DNA of 43,911 nt from Nitrospinota bacterium (GTDB taxonomy: Bacteria > Nitrospinota_A > UBA7883 > JACRGQ01). The DNA is taken from positions 1 to 43,911 of the forward strand of contig JACRGQ010000071.1 of NCBI GenBank assembly GCA_016217735.1, in the 5' to 3' direction. Shown here piece by piece: positions 25,108 through 33,105 of this stretch. Under the pieces are notes generated by a model, which was not told the DNA's origin, did no database searches, and was given only the letters and a program-made list of their open reading frames with translations. The position numbers and the translations under genes are program-made. Within the stretch, counting starts at the first letter, position 1; each line of letters opens with the position of its first letter.

Positions 25108-26277
25108 TCAATTGTGTCCGCGAAGCAGGGATGCCACGCTTTCCGCCACCGCCTGCCCCAGCCTTACCGGAACGGCGTTACCAATCTGACGCATCGACTC
25201 CGTCCATGTGCGGGGGAACAGGTATTTGTCCGGGAAGGTTTGCAAGCGCGCGGATTCCCTCACCGTGAAATAGCGCACATCGCCGGAAGGCAAGACCATC
25301 ATGTTTTCGCCCCCCGGCACACCATGATCCCCGGCCTTAAGGGTTTTCGCGGGTTCATCAAGGGGGCTGCCTGTATGCCCCGGATAGGTTTTCGCCCCAT
25401 CGTTAAAAACATGGTTGGGAATTGTCCGCGCTTCTTTCGCGCGGGGATCGGGAAGGCCCGCGATGGCGTCCCGCACCGTGGCCCAAGGTTTCAGGGTTGG
25501 CCCAAACAGGCGGGATTCCATTCGCCGTATTTTGGGGGCCAATCTTTTATCCATCCGCGGAATGTGGCGGGAGGAAACGCCATGCCGTTTCCAGTAAGCT
25601 CCGCTGATCCACTGGTCAAACAACAACGCATCCTGTGAATGTGTCGGCGCCGGAAAATTCCACTCAAGGTCGATATCGGCGCGAACCGCCACAAAAAACA
25701 CCCGTTCCCTTTTTTGGGGAACACCGAAATCCGCGGCGTTTAAAAGGCGGAAAAGGACTTTATAAGAAACGTCTTTCCGCCGGGATTGGGTGTGATGCCT
25801 TTCAAGGCGCGATAGATGTTCTTCCCAGCCCTCTTCCCGTTTTGCCGCCAAAAAGGGATAGGATAACTGAAGAACGATATACTCAAAATATTTCGAAAAG
25901 GCGGGCCGAAGGAGTCCTTTGACGTTTTCAAAAATGACCGCTTTCGGTTGCAGTTCCCTCACCGCCCGAACCGCTTCCGGGAATAAATCACGGCGGTCAT
26001 TGAACCCCCTATGTTTTCCGGCGAGGGAGAAGGGCTGGCACGGGGGGCCTCCCGCGACAAGGGTTATTTCGCCGTTCAGCGCGGAATAATCAAATTTCCT
26101 CACGTCATGCTGGAAAATAGGCCATGCGGCAACCGGCTTCACGCCCCTTTTTTTATTTTCCCGCAGGGTCTCGCATGAATCGGCATCGTATTCAATGACC
26201 GCCTTGTGGCTGAACCCGGAGTTGGAAACCCCCATCGCCAAACCACCGGCCCCGGCAAACAGTTCGATTGAATTCAC
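25108..26277 (-). CDS. DNA cytosine-5 methyltransferase (partner of the Eco29kI-like enzyme)
   Basis: 389 residues from GTG 26277, immediately after the vsr stop codon. C5-methyltransferase motifs in order: I ELFAGAGGLAMG, IV GGPPCQPFSLAG (nucleophile Cys), VI ENVKGLL, VIII near QKRERVFFVAVR, and IX/X in ARLQTFPDKYLF and QIGNAVPVRLGQAVAES. The target-recognition part lies between VIII and IX. It protects host DNA from the downstream nuclease. No controller protein gene is present. Confidence 0.95.
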   Translation of the reverse strand: MNSIELFAGAGGLAMGVSNSGFSHKAVIEYDADSCETLRENKKRGVKPVAAWPIFQHDVRKFDYSALNGEITLVAGGPPCQPFSLAGKHRGFNDRRDLFPEAVRAVRELQPKAVIFENVKGLLRPAFSKYFEYIVLQLSYPFLAAKREEGWEEHLSRLERHHTQSRRKDVSYKVLFRLLNAADFGVPQKRERVFFVAVRADIDLEWNFPAPTHSQDALLFDQWISGAYWKRHGVSSRHIPRMDKRLAPKIRRMESRLFGPTLKPWATVRDAIAGLPDPRAKEARTIPNHVFNDGAKTYPGHTGSPLDEPAKTLKAGDHGVPGGENMMVLPSGDVRYFTVRESARLQTFPDKYLFPRTWTESMRQIGNAVPVRLGQAVAESVASLLRGHN

Positions 26278-26700
26278 TTACCGCCCCAAGAAATTGAGAA
26301 CTTTTTTCTTCATTGAACCACTGTTATCAATCTCGCATGTCCAAATAGTTAGTGCCATCCACCCCATGCGTTTAAGCATCTTCATATTATACCCGTCCCG
26401 CTTTTTATTTCCCTCCAATTTTGCGCGCCAGAATTTTCGCCGGGCATGGGGAAGCCGCCGCCCGTCCGCGCAGTTATGCCTGTGCCAAAAACAACCGTTT
26501 ACAAATATCACCTTTTTCTTTTTGGCGAAGACCATATCGGGCGTACCGGGCAGTTTTTTCACATGCAGCCGGTATCGATAACCCAAGGAATGGACAAGGC
26601 GGCGGACGGCCAGTTCGGGTTGGGTATTCCTGCTTTTCACCTTGCCCATTAAGCGGCTTCGCTCTATCGGGGATAAGGGGTCTGATCTTTTTGGCGGCAC
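26278..26700 (-). CDS. vsr: Very-short-patch mismatch repair endonuclease
   Basis: 140 residues from GTG 26700. The family start ERSRLMGKVKSRNTQPELAV, the catalytic Asp in LPGTPDMVFAKKKKVIFVNG and the metal/DNA motif GCFWHRHNC are all present. Vsr nicks T:G mismatches that arise by deamination of 5-methylcytosine, so it protects sites modified by the methyltransferase encoded directly after it (TAA-GTG abutting). It is the first gene of the vsr-MTase-nuclease unit. No ribosome site is evident. Confidence 0.93.
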   Translation of the reverse strand: MPPKRSDPLSPIERSRLMGKVKSRNTQPELAVRRLVHSLGYRYRLHVKKLPGTPDMVFAKKKKVIFVNGCFWHRHNCADGRRLPHARRKFWRAKLEGNKKRDGYNMKMLKRMGWMALTIWTCEIDNSGSMKKKVLNFLGR

Positions 26701-26785
26701 GGTTTGATTTTACCGGAAAACCGGGTCCAATGCGGAGTTTGCCTGCGGCGGCGGCTTGGCGCATAATAGGCGCCGGGGGATTGTA

Positions 26786-28159
26786 ATGGGAAATTACGAA
26801 GCGGCGGTGCTTATCGTCGACGATGACGAAGTGGCGCTATTGACGCTGGGCAGCATTCTCAAGCTGGAAGGCTTTCAGGCTCTCACCGCCCGCAACGGAC
26901 TTGAGGCGCTCAATGTCCTGGAGCGGGAAAGCGTGGATATGATTATCGCCGACCAAAAAATGCCCCATATGGACGGTCCGGGACTGCTCAAAGAGATGAA
27001 GAAGCGGGGAATTTCCCTGCCGTTCATCATGCTGACCGGCCACGGCACCATCGATATGGCGGTCGCCATGATGAAGGATGGCGCCACCGACTATATGATC
27101 AAGCCGTTTGAACCGCTGGCGCTGGTGGCGGCCGTCCGCCGCAACCTGGAATTCCGGCGGCTGAATGAAGAAAACGTAAAACTCAAAAGCCAGCTAAAAG
27201 AACAATACAGCTTCCACAATATCGTCACGCAGTCCGCCCTGATGAAACGGGTGCTGGAAACAACCGAAAAAGTGGCCGCCGCCCTCAATACCACCGTGGC
27301 GATCTACGGGGAAAGCGGCACCGGCAAAGAGGTGCTGGCCCGCGCCATTCACTTCTCCGGCCCCCGCATGGCGAACAACTTCGTGGCGGTGAACTGCGCC
27401 GGCATCCCCTCCACTCTGCTGGAATCGGAGCTATTTGGCCACGTCAAAGGGGCATTCACGGGGGCGGACCGCGAACGGGACGGCAAGTTCGGCCTAGCGC
27501 AGAAAGGAACCATCCTGCTCGATGAGATCGGCGATATGCCGATGGACCTGCAGGTGAAGCTGTTGCGGGTGTTGCAGGAACGGGTATACGAAAAAGTCGG
27601 CTCCAATCAGCCGATAAAGGCCGATTTCCGGATTATCGTGTCGACCAACCGCAATTTGGAGGAAATGGTTGGACGGGGAAGTTTCCGGGCCGACCTCTTC
27701 CACCGCATCAGTTCGTTTCCGATAACGCTGCCGCCGCTGCGCGAGCGGAAAGAAGATATCCCGCTGCTGGCAAGACACTTCCTCGATCACCTGCGGGAAG
27801 AACTGGGAAAGCCGCTCCCTGGCCTTTCGGAGAAGGCGATGGAAAAACTGCTGGGGTACGGATGGCCCGGCAACATCCGCGAACTGAAAAATTGCCTTGA
27901 ACGGGCCGCCATCCTCACCGAAGGCGAGTTGATCCAGCCGAAACACCTCATCATCAACGAAGATAATGACCGCGCCGCGCCCGGCGGAAGCCGGCCCGGC
28001 CATGTACATCTTGTGATAGACCTCCCCGAAGAAGGGTTTTCAATGGAAAAGGTTACGGACGAAGTGCTGAAGCTGGCCCTTGAAAAATGCGGCGGCAACA
28101 AATCAAAAGCAGCCGACTTGCTAAAACTGGACCGGAGCATCTTTTACCGCCGCCTCTAA
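26786..28159 (+). CDS. NtrC-family sigma-54-dependent response regulator
   Basis: 457 residues from ATG 26786, with GGGGGA five bases before it. The receiver domain (about 5-120) has the acidic pair in LIVDDDEVALL, the phospho-Asp in MIIADQKMPHMDG and the Lys in MIKPF. The AAA+ domain has Walker A GESGTGKEVLARAIH, the sigma-54 contact loop GAFTGA and Walker B ILLDEIGDM. A C-terminal Fis-type helix-turn-helix is NKSKAADLLKLDRSIFYRRL. It activates sigma-54 promoters when phosphorylated. Its kinase is not adjacent, and a fitting -24/-12 promoter lies 115 bases downstream of its stop. Confidence 0.95.
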   Translation: MGNYEAAVLIVDDDEVALLTLGSILKLEGFQALTARNGLEALNVLERESVDMIIADQKMPHMDGPGLLKEMKKRGISLPFIMLTGHGTIDMAVAMMKDGATDYMIKPFEPLALVAAVRRNLEFRRLNEENVKLKSQLKEQYSFHNIVTQSALMKRVLETTEKVAAALNTTVAIYGESGTGKEVLARAIHFSGPRMANNFVAVNCAGIPSTLLESELFGHVKGAFTGADRERDGKFGLAQKGTILLDEIGDMPMDLQVKLLRVLQERVYEKVGSNQPIKADFRIIVSTNRNLEEMVGRGSFRADLFHRISSFPITLPPLRERKEDIPLLARHFLDHLREELGKPLPGLSEKAMEKLLGYGWPGNIRELKNCLERAAILTEGELIQPKHLIINEDNDRAAPGGSRPGHVHLVIDLPEEGFSMEKVTDEVLKLALEKCGGNKSKAADLLKLDRSIFYRRL

Positions 28160-28195
28160 CCATCTCCCCCTGAAAAACATAAAATATCCCAAAGA

Positions 28196-28241
28196 TACCG
28201 CACTATCACGTTTTTACCGCACAATTTAAGATGCAGTAAAA
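28196..28241 (+). promoter_or_regulatory. Putative activator-binding array (UAS)
   Basis: Direct repeats TACCGCACTAT (28196-28206) and TACCGCACAAT (28215-28225) are 19 bases apart. TTTTACCGCA (28212-28221) also forms a near-perfect dyad with TGCAGTAAAA (28232-28241). The array lies about 60-105 bases upstream of the predicted start of the sigma-54 promoter, where NtrC-type activators bind. Confidence 0.45.
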
Positions 28242-28273
28242 TTATATATAGCTGATTTATCTATTATTACAAT

Positions 28274-28288
28274 TGGCACAGATTATGC
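28274..28288 (+). promoter_or_regulatory. Sigma-54 (-24/-12) promoter
   Basis: TGGCACAGATTATGC: the -24 GG and -12 GC are separated by exactly 10 bases and the -24 block TGGCAC is consensus. The -12 block is ATGC instead of TTGC. The predicted start is near 28300. An A/T-rich tract and possible activator sites precede it. Confidence 0.65.
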
Positions 28289-28325
28289 TAATTACTAAGC
28301 ATAGGTTGTAGGAGTCAGGCAGTAA

Positions 28326-28379
28326 ATGACAAAAAAGATTTTTAAGTTGTTTGTTGCATTGGTTTTGACCGCCCATTAA
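28326..28379 (+). CDS. 17-residue signal-like peptide in a short sigma-54 transcript
   Basis: ATG 28326 to TAA 28377-28379 encodes MTKKIFKLFVALVLTAH: a Lys-rich start and hydrophobic core like a signal peptide or a tiny membrane peptide. GGAG at 28311-28314 is 11 bases upstream, a little far. The ORF sits between a sigma-54 promoter (start about 28300) and an intrinsic terminator at 28387-28435, so a transcript of roughly 135 bases is predicted. It could be a small membrane peptide, a leader, a regulatory RNA with an incidental ORF, or the remnant of a truncated secreted-protein gene. Function unknown. Confidence 0.4.
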   Translation: MTKKIFKLFVALVLTAH

Positions 28380-28386
28380 ACACGTT

Positions 28387-28435
28387 AAAAAAACGGGGGG
28401 TTTTCCCCTCCCCTCCCCTTTCCCCCCGTTTTTTT
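28387..28435. terminator. Terminator-like structure with a polypyrimidine loop
   Basis: AAAAAAACGGGGGG (28387-28400) pairs with CCCCCCGTTTTTTT (28422-28435) across a C/T-only loop of 21 bases. T residues follow on the plus strand and A residues precede, so it may work in both directions. It separates the sigma-54 mini-transcript from the FN3 gene and begins a nearly pure pyrimidine tract to about 28466. Confidence 0.6.
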
Positions 28436-28510
28436 CTTTTTCCCTTCCCTTTCCGCTTTTTCCCCGTTTTGCTATAGTAAGCGGTGAGTTCTTTCGCCAA
28501 AGGGGGGATC

Positions 28511-31500
28511 GTGATCAAGAAAAGTTGTTTTGCCGCCATTTTCCTGTTTGCCGCCGCCGGGGCATTTGCCGACACGGACACTCCGCCCACAGCGGTTGAA
28601 GCAACGCCGGAAGAGGTGGCTCCGCCAGCGGAAGCGAAGCCAGCAAAAGCTGCGGCACCGCCGGAAGAAGCGAAGCCGGTCGAAGCCCCCGCCCCGAAAT
28701 TCGGATCCCTTGCCATCATCTCCACCCCTGCGGGAGCCGCCGTGCTTCTGGACGGCAAACCGGCAGGAAACACGCCGTTGGTGGCCGAACAGTTGACTCC
28801 CGGCGAACATATCATCCAAGTGAGCAAAGAAGGGAGCATCGGCCATACCCAGGCCATAACGGTCACCGCTGGAGCCCGCGCCGATGTGGCGGTAACGCTC
28901 AAGCCGAAGGAAGAAGAGGACAAAGCCCCCCCGCAGATCATCCATACCGTGGGACAAAAACCGCGCGAAGGACGCTCCTACACGGTACGAACCTCCGCGC
29001 GCGACAACAAAGGGGTCAAGGAGGTTTTTCTCCACTTCCGCGCGAAGCAGGCCGGAGGAGACTACGTTAAAAGCCCCATGTTCAAGCTGGCGGAAGGCCT
29101 CTACGAAGGGGTGGTTCCCAGCAACTTCGTAAAAGGGAGCACACTGCAATATTATCTGGGCGCCGTGGATGCCGCCGGGAATATTGGACTGGATGGCACC
29201 CCGGAATCGCCGTATGAGATGGCCATCCAGGCACTGGACAAAGAACCGCCGTCAATCATGCACGAGCCGGCAAAAAACATCTCCGATGCCTCTGAACTGG
29301 TTATATCAGCTAAAGTGCTGGATAACTCCGGAACCGCCACCGCCCAGTTCGCCTACCGGAAAGCGGGAGAAAAAAACTTTGTGAAAGAGGTCCGGCCCGC
29401 CACCGCCAACGGCGCGGCTTCCCTCAATATCCCGGCGGCGATGATGGGCGGCAACGCGGTTGAATACTACATTGAGGCATGGGACGAGGCGGAAAACCGC
29501 GCAACCGCCGGCTCCGCCGAAAAACCGCTCTCCATCGAAATATTAAAAGTAAAGCCCTATGCCGAAGGAATGGTGATCGAACGCAAAGAAGGGGCCAAAG
29601 AGGCGGTTATCAATATCGGCTCGCTGGATGGCCTGAAAAAAGGGGATGTGCTGAACGTTATCCGGGCCGATGAAAAAATCGTCGACCAGGCGACCGGGCA
29701 GATACGCCACATCAAGCAGGTTGCCGTGGGAAAAATCAAGGTCACGGCCCTCACCCCGAAGACCGCCACCGTGGAAGTGACCGCGGAGATCGCCCCTGAA
29801 AAAATCGTTGCCAACCAGCCCACCCAGTTGGTGCGCCTGCGCTGCGGCCCTGTGGGCGGGATCACCGCCACTTCCACCAAAATCCGCGCGGTCGATCTTG
29901 CCTGGATGCCGGCCAAAGAGCCCGAAGCGGCCGGCTATATCATCTACCGCGGCGAAACGCGGGAAGGGAAATACGCCATCATCGCAACGCTCAAAGGGGC
30001 CGAAACCGCCGCCTACGCCGACACCGACAGCAAGGCGAGCCCGATCAACGATGAAACAACCTACTATTACAAAGTGGCCGCCGTTAACGCCGAAAAGGTG
30101 GAAGGTCTCCCTTCTGAACCCGCGGCGGCAACCACCAAGGGAGGTCCCGCCGCCCCCGCCGCCTTCAAGGCGGTTTCCAATGAAATCCTCCAAGTGACCT
30201 TCAACTGGACCAAGCCGTCCGATCCGGAAACCGCCGGCTATATCCTCCAAAAGGCCGATACGGAAGACGGCAAGTTTACCGATGTACTTTCCATAAAAAG
30301 GGGGGAAGACCTCCAGGCCGTGCTTAAAGCATCCAAGGAAACGCCCTTGGAAGATGGCCGCGCCTATTACTACCGGCTGCTCGCGGTGAACAAGGTGGGG
30401 AAAGCGGGTAAACCGTCCGCCACGGTGGCCGCCACCACCCATCCGAAGCCGGAAGCCCCGGCCGCGCCGCGCATCGCCAAAGAGTTCGTCCGCAGCATCT
30501 CCCTCAACTGGGATCAACATCCCGACAAGGACGTCGCCGGCTATCTGGTCTACCGGCAGGACGCGCCGGGGGGCGAATTCAAGAAAATCGGCGAAACGAA
30601 GGAACGCGCGGCAACCGCCTTGACCGACAAGGGGAACCACCTCAAGGATGGCGCCGAATACCACTACGCGATTTCCGCATACCTCAAAGGGGGAGCCGTG
30701 GAAAGCCCCCTCTCGCAAGCCGTAAAGGCCGCCACCTTCGGCCCGCCCGAAACCCCGCGGGACTTTAAGGCAAGCGCCGGAAAATTCCGCGAAGTGCAAT
30801 TGACCTGGACGCCCATCAAGCAAGAGGATATCGCCGGTTACGAACTGTTCCGCGACGCCGATGGAAAAAAACCCGAGTCGATAAAAAAACTTCCCGGGCG
30901 TGACGTGGCCGCCTACACCGACAAGGGAGGGGTGTTTGGCGCGCTAAAGGACAACGCCGCTTACCAATACCGAATTGCCTCGTATAACGTGGCCGATGTG
31001 CCAAGTGCGCAGTCGGAGCCGGTGACGGGCGTTACCAAGCCGTTGCCCGCCAAACCGGCCGGCCTTGACGGAACCAGCGGCGAAGTGAAGCGGACATCCC
31101 TTAAATGGAACGCCAACGCCGAAAAAGATATCAAAGAATATCTAGTCTACCGAAGCATGAACGCCGACAAGGGCTTCTCCCCGGCCGGAAGCGCGAAAGA
31201 AACCTCTTTCACCGCCGGCAAACTGGAAGACGGCGCAACATACTACTTCCGCGTGACGGCGAAAGATACCGACGGATTGGAAAGCGAACCGTCGGATACC
31301 GTCAACGTCGCCACCAAGCCGCTGCCAGCGGCTCCCGGCGCCCCCGCCGCCACGGCGGAACAGACCGTGGCCGGCCTTTCCTGGAACCCCTCCCCCACCG
31401 GCGACGTGGTGAAATACAACATCTACAAAAAAGGATTTTTGGGCGGGTCGATTGCCGGAACGGTCACGGATACGTCTTTCACGGTGAAAGACCTCAAAGC

Positions 31501-31594
31501 GGATTCTTCCTACACGTTCTATGTTACGGCGGTCGATTCCACCGGGCTTGAAAGCAAGCCCTCAGCCGCCGTTGACGTAAAAACGCCGAAATAA
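28511..31594 (+). CDS. Secreted PEGA/fibronectin type III multidomain protein
   Basis: 1027 residues from GTG 28511, preceded by AGGGGGG. A signal peptide IKKSCFAAIFLFAAAGAFA is followed by a Pro/Glu/Ala/Lys-rich linker (about 22-62) and a PEGA domain (about 65-130; GSLAIISTPAGAAVLLDGKP). Two Ig-like repeats follow (APPQIIHTVG..., EPPSIMHEPA..., each ending in a VEYYIEAWDEAENRA-type strand), then a small domain around GSLDGLKKGDVLNVIRADEK. Six fibronectin type III repeats of about 95 residues fill the C-terminal half, each with an AGYxxYR and a YYYKVAAVN-type strand. It is a cell-surface or periplasmic scaffold and probably binds glycan or protein. A possible -10 TATAGT lies at 28473-28478. 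Confidence 0.85.
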   Translation: MIKKSCFAAIFLFAAAGAFADTDTPPTAVEATPEEVAPPAEAKPAKAAAPPEEAKPVEAPAPKFGSLAIISTPAGAAVLLDGKPAGNTPLVAEQLTPGEHIIQVSKEGSIGHTQAITVTAGARADVAVTLKPKEEEDKAPPQIIHTVGQKPREGRSYTVRTSARDNKGVKEVFLHFRAKQAGGDYVKSPMFKLAEGLYEGVVPSNFVKGSTLQYYLGAVDAAGNIGLDGTPESPYEMAIQALDKEPPSIMHEPAKNISDASELVISAKVLDNSGTATAQFAYRKAGEKNFVKEVRPATANGAASLNIPAAMMGGNAVEYYIEAWDEAENRATAGSAEKPLSIEILKVKPYAEGMVIERKEGAKEAVINIGSLDGLKKGDVLNVIRADEKIVDQATGQIRHIKQVAVGKIKVTALTPKTATVEVTAEIAPEKIVANQPTQLVRLRCGPVGGITATSTKIRAVDLAWMPAKEPEAAGYIIYRGETREGKYAIIATLKGAETAAYADTDSKASPINDETTYYYKVAAVNAEKVEGLPSEPAAATTKGGPAAPAAFKAVSNEILQVTFNWTKPSDPETAGYILQKADTEDGKFTDVLSIKRGEDLQAVLKASKETPLEDGRAYYYRLLAVNKVGKAGKPSATVAATTHPKPEAPAAPRIAKEFVRSISLNWDQHPDKDVAGYLVYRQDAPGGEFKKIGETKERAATALTDKGNHLKDGAEYHYAISAYLKGGAVESPLSQAVKAATFGPPETPRDFKASAGKFREVQLTWTPIKQEDIAGYELFRDADGKKPESIKKLPGRDVAAYTDKGGVFGALKDNAAYQYRIASYNVADVPSAQSEPVTGVTKPLPAKPAGLDGTSGEVKRTSLKWNANAEKDIKEYLVYRSMNADKGFSPAGSAKETSFTAGKLEDGATYYFRVTAKDTDGLESEPSDTVNVATKPLPAAPGAPAATAEQTVAGLSWNPSPTGDVVKYNIYKKGFLGGSIAGTVTDTSFTVKDLKADSSYTFYVTAVDSTGLESKPSAAVDVKTPK

Positions 31595-31612
31595 ACAGCA
31601 ACAGCAGCTACT

Positions 31613-31680
31613 TGTCATCCTGAGCTATAGGCGAAGGATCTCTTTCCGGAAAGGGATTCTTCGCTCCGCTCAGAATGACA
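31613..31680. repeat. REP-like 68-bp inverted repeat downstream of the FN3 gene
   Basis: TGTCATCCTGAGC opens the left arm and GAAGGATCTCTTTCC closes it. The right arm GGAAAGGGATTCTTC ends in GCTCAGAATGACA. It folds into one long hairpin and has the same TGTCAT...ATGACA ends and length as 9447-9514. It lies 18 bases past the FN3 stop and may stabilise the mRNA end. Confidence 0.6.
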
Positions 31681-31705
31681 TGCCTAAATAATTTTTCAAC
31701 GCCCC

Positions 31706-31724
31706 GCGGGTTCCCGCTTTTTTT
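31706..31724 (+). terminator. Intrinsic terminator of the FN3 gene
   Basis: GCGGG and CCCGC form a short GC stem (31706-31717) followed by seven T residues. It lies downstream of the REP-like repeat and just before the convergent purD stop. Confidence 0.6.
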
Positions 31725-31744
31725 CGCCTGATGCGGGAGGCCGC

Positions 31745-33013
31745 TTATTTGCGGTTGATGGCGCGGTGGGCGATGTCTTTGCGGTAAAACATATCCTTGA
31801 ACTTGATGGTGGCGGCCCGTTCGTAGGCGCGCCTCACCGCCTCTTCGATGGTCGATCCGCCGGCGGTTACTCCCAGCACGCGCCCCCCGGCCGTCACGAT
31901 CTTGCCCCCTTCCAGCTTTGTGCCGGCATGGAAGACCACCACGTTTTCAGCATCGGCGTTAAGCCCTTCGATGGGAAACCCTTTTGCAAAATCGCCTGGA
32001 TAACCATCGGAGGCGATCACCACACAGACGGCGGCGTCGTTTTTCCATTGTGGCGTAACGCTCATGACGTTCCCCGCCACCGCCGCTTCCAGCAGGGTCA
32101 GCAGATCGCCGTGGTAGCGGAACATCAGCGGCTGCGCCTCGGGGTCGCCCAGGCGGACGTTGAATTCCAGCACATACGGCTCGCCGTTGCTCACCATGAT
32201 CCCCGCATAGAGGAAACCGGTGAACGGGCATCCCTCTTCGCGCATCGTTTTGATGAGCGGGGCGATGACCTTGCGCCTGATTTTTTCATCCACCTCTTTC
32301 GTCACCACCGGCGCGGGACTGTAGGCTCCCATACCGCCGGTGTTCGGCCCCTTGTCGCCGTCAAAAATCCGCTTGTGATCCTGCGCGCTGGCCAGCGGCA
32401 CGAAGTCCGCGCCATCCGCCACCACGATGTAGCTGGCCTCTTCACCGGGAAGAAACTGTTCAATGATGATGGTGTCGCCGCTATCGCCAAACGCACCGAA
32501 CTCCATGGTTGCAGAGATAAAAATCTCCGCTTCCGTTTTGTCGCCGGTGACCAGCACCCCTTTGCCGGCGGCCAGGCCGTCCGCTTTTATCACCAGTGGA
32601 AACGGGGCGGTTTCGAGATACGCGATGGCGGAGGCGGCGCTGGTAAACGCTTTGTAGTGCGCGGTGGGGATACCCGCCTTGACGAGCATCTCCTTCATGA
32701 AGACCTTGCTCCCCTCCAACCGCGCGGCGCTTTGGGTGGGGCCGAATATCTTCAGGCCGTTTTTCTGAAACAGGTTCACCACCCCTTTGACGAGGGGGAT
32801 TTCGGGGCCGACGACGGTGAAATCGATCCGCTCTTTTTGCGCGAAGGCAAGCAGCCCTTCCACGTCGTCCGCCGCCACCGGCACGTTGGCGGCGATGGAC
32901 GCGGTGCCGGGATTGCCGGGCGCGCAGAACAGCTTTGTCACGCGGGGGCTTTGGCTCAAACGCCACGCGATGGCATGCTCGCGCCCGCCGCCGCCGATCA
33001 CCAAGACTTTCAT
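31745..33013 (-). CDS. purD: Phosphoribosylamine-glycine ligase (GAR synthetase)
   Basis: 422 residues from ATG 33013 (MKVLVIGGGGREHAIAWRL); a TTG nine bases earlier is in frame but lacks support. ATP-grasp features: VIKADGLAAGKGVLV, the family signature FNVRLGDPEAQPLMFR, GKIVTAGGRVLGVTAGG. It joins phosphoribosylamine and glycine, the second step of purine synthesis, and stands apart from the purB-C-S-Q operon. On the minus strand TATACT (33024-33029) may be its -10. It is divergent from the siroheme-reductase-like gene. Confidence 0.97.
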   Translation of the reverse strand: MKVLVIGGGGREHAIAWRLSQSPRVTKLFCAPGNPGTASIAANVPVAADDVEGLLAFAQKERIDFTVVGPEIPLVKGVVNLFQKNGLKIFGPTQSAARLEGSKVFMKEMLVKAGIPTAHYKAFTSAASAIAYLETAPFPLVIKADGLAAGKGVLVTGDKTEAEIFISATMEFGAFGDSGDTIIIEQFLPGEEASYIVVADGADFVPLASAQDHKRIFDGDKGPNTGGMGAYSPAPVVTKEVDEKIRRKVIAPLIKTMREEGCPFTGFLYAGIMVSNGEPYVLEFNVRLGDPEAQPLMFRYHGDLLTLLEAAVAGNVMSVTPQWKNDAAVCVVIASDGYPGDFAKGFPIEGLNADAENVVVFHAGTKLEGGKIVTAGGRVLGVTAGGSTIEEAVRRAYERAATIKFKDMFYRKDIAHRAINRK

Positions 33014-33055
33014 AACGGGCAAAAGTATACCACCGATGGCGGCGCGGTGGCGTTG

Positions 33056-33073
33056 AAATGACGAAAGTCATTT
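33056..33073. promoter_or_regulatory. CRP/FNR-like box upstream of the reductase-like gene
   Basis: AAATGACGAAAGTCATTT is a perfect inverted repeat, ATGAC-N4-GTCAT extended by AA/TT, the size and spacing used by CRP/FNR-family regulators. Its centre (33064.5) is about 40 bases before the start predicted from the extended -10 at 33088-33096, which is the class II activator position. Ligand and regulator unknown. Confidence 0.5.
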
Positions 33074-33087
33074 GACCCGCGTCCCAC

Positions 33088-33096
33088 TGTGATAAT
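33088..33096 (+). promoter_or_regulatory. Extended -10 promoter of the reductase-like gene
   Basis: TG-T-GATAAT, with no good -35 at 17 bases, as expected for an activator-dependent promoter. Transcription would start near 33103-33106, almost at the ATG at 33106, so the mRNA may be leaderless. Confidence 0.45.
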
Positions 33097-33105
33097 CTGG
33101 CGTTT

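Noticed and set aside
28196-28241. CRISPR-like repeats
   Set aside because: There are only two or three short repeat units with 19-base periodicity and no spacers; activator half-sites explain them better. No CRISPR array or cas gene was seen in the window.
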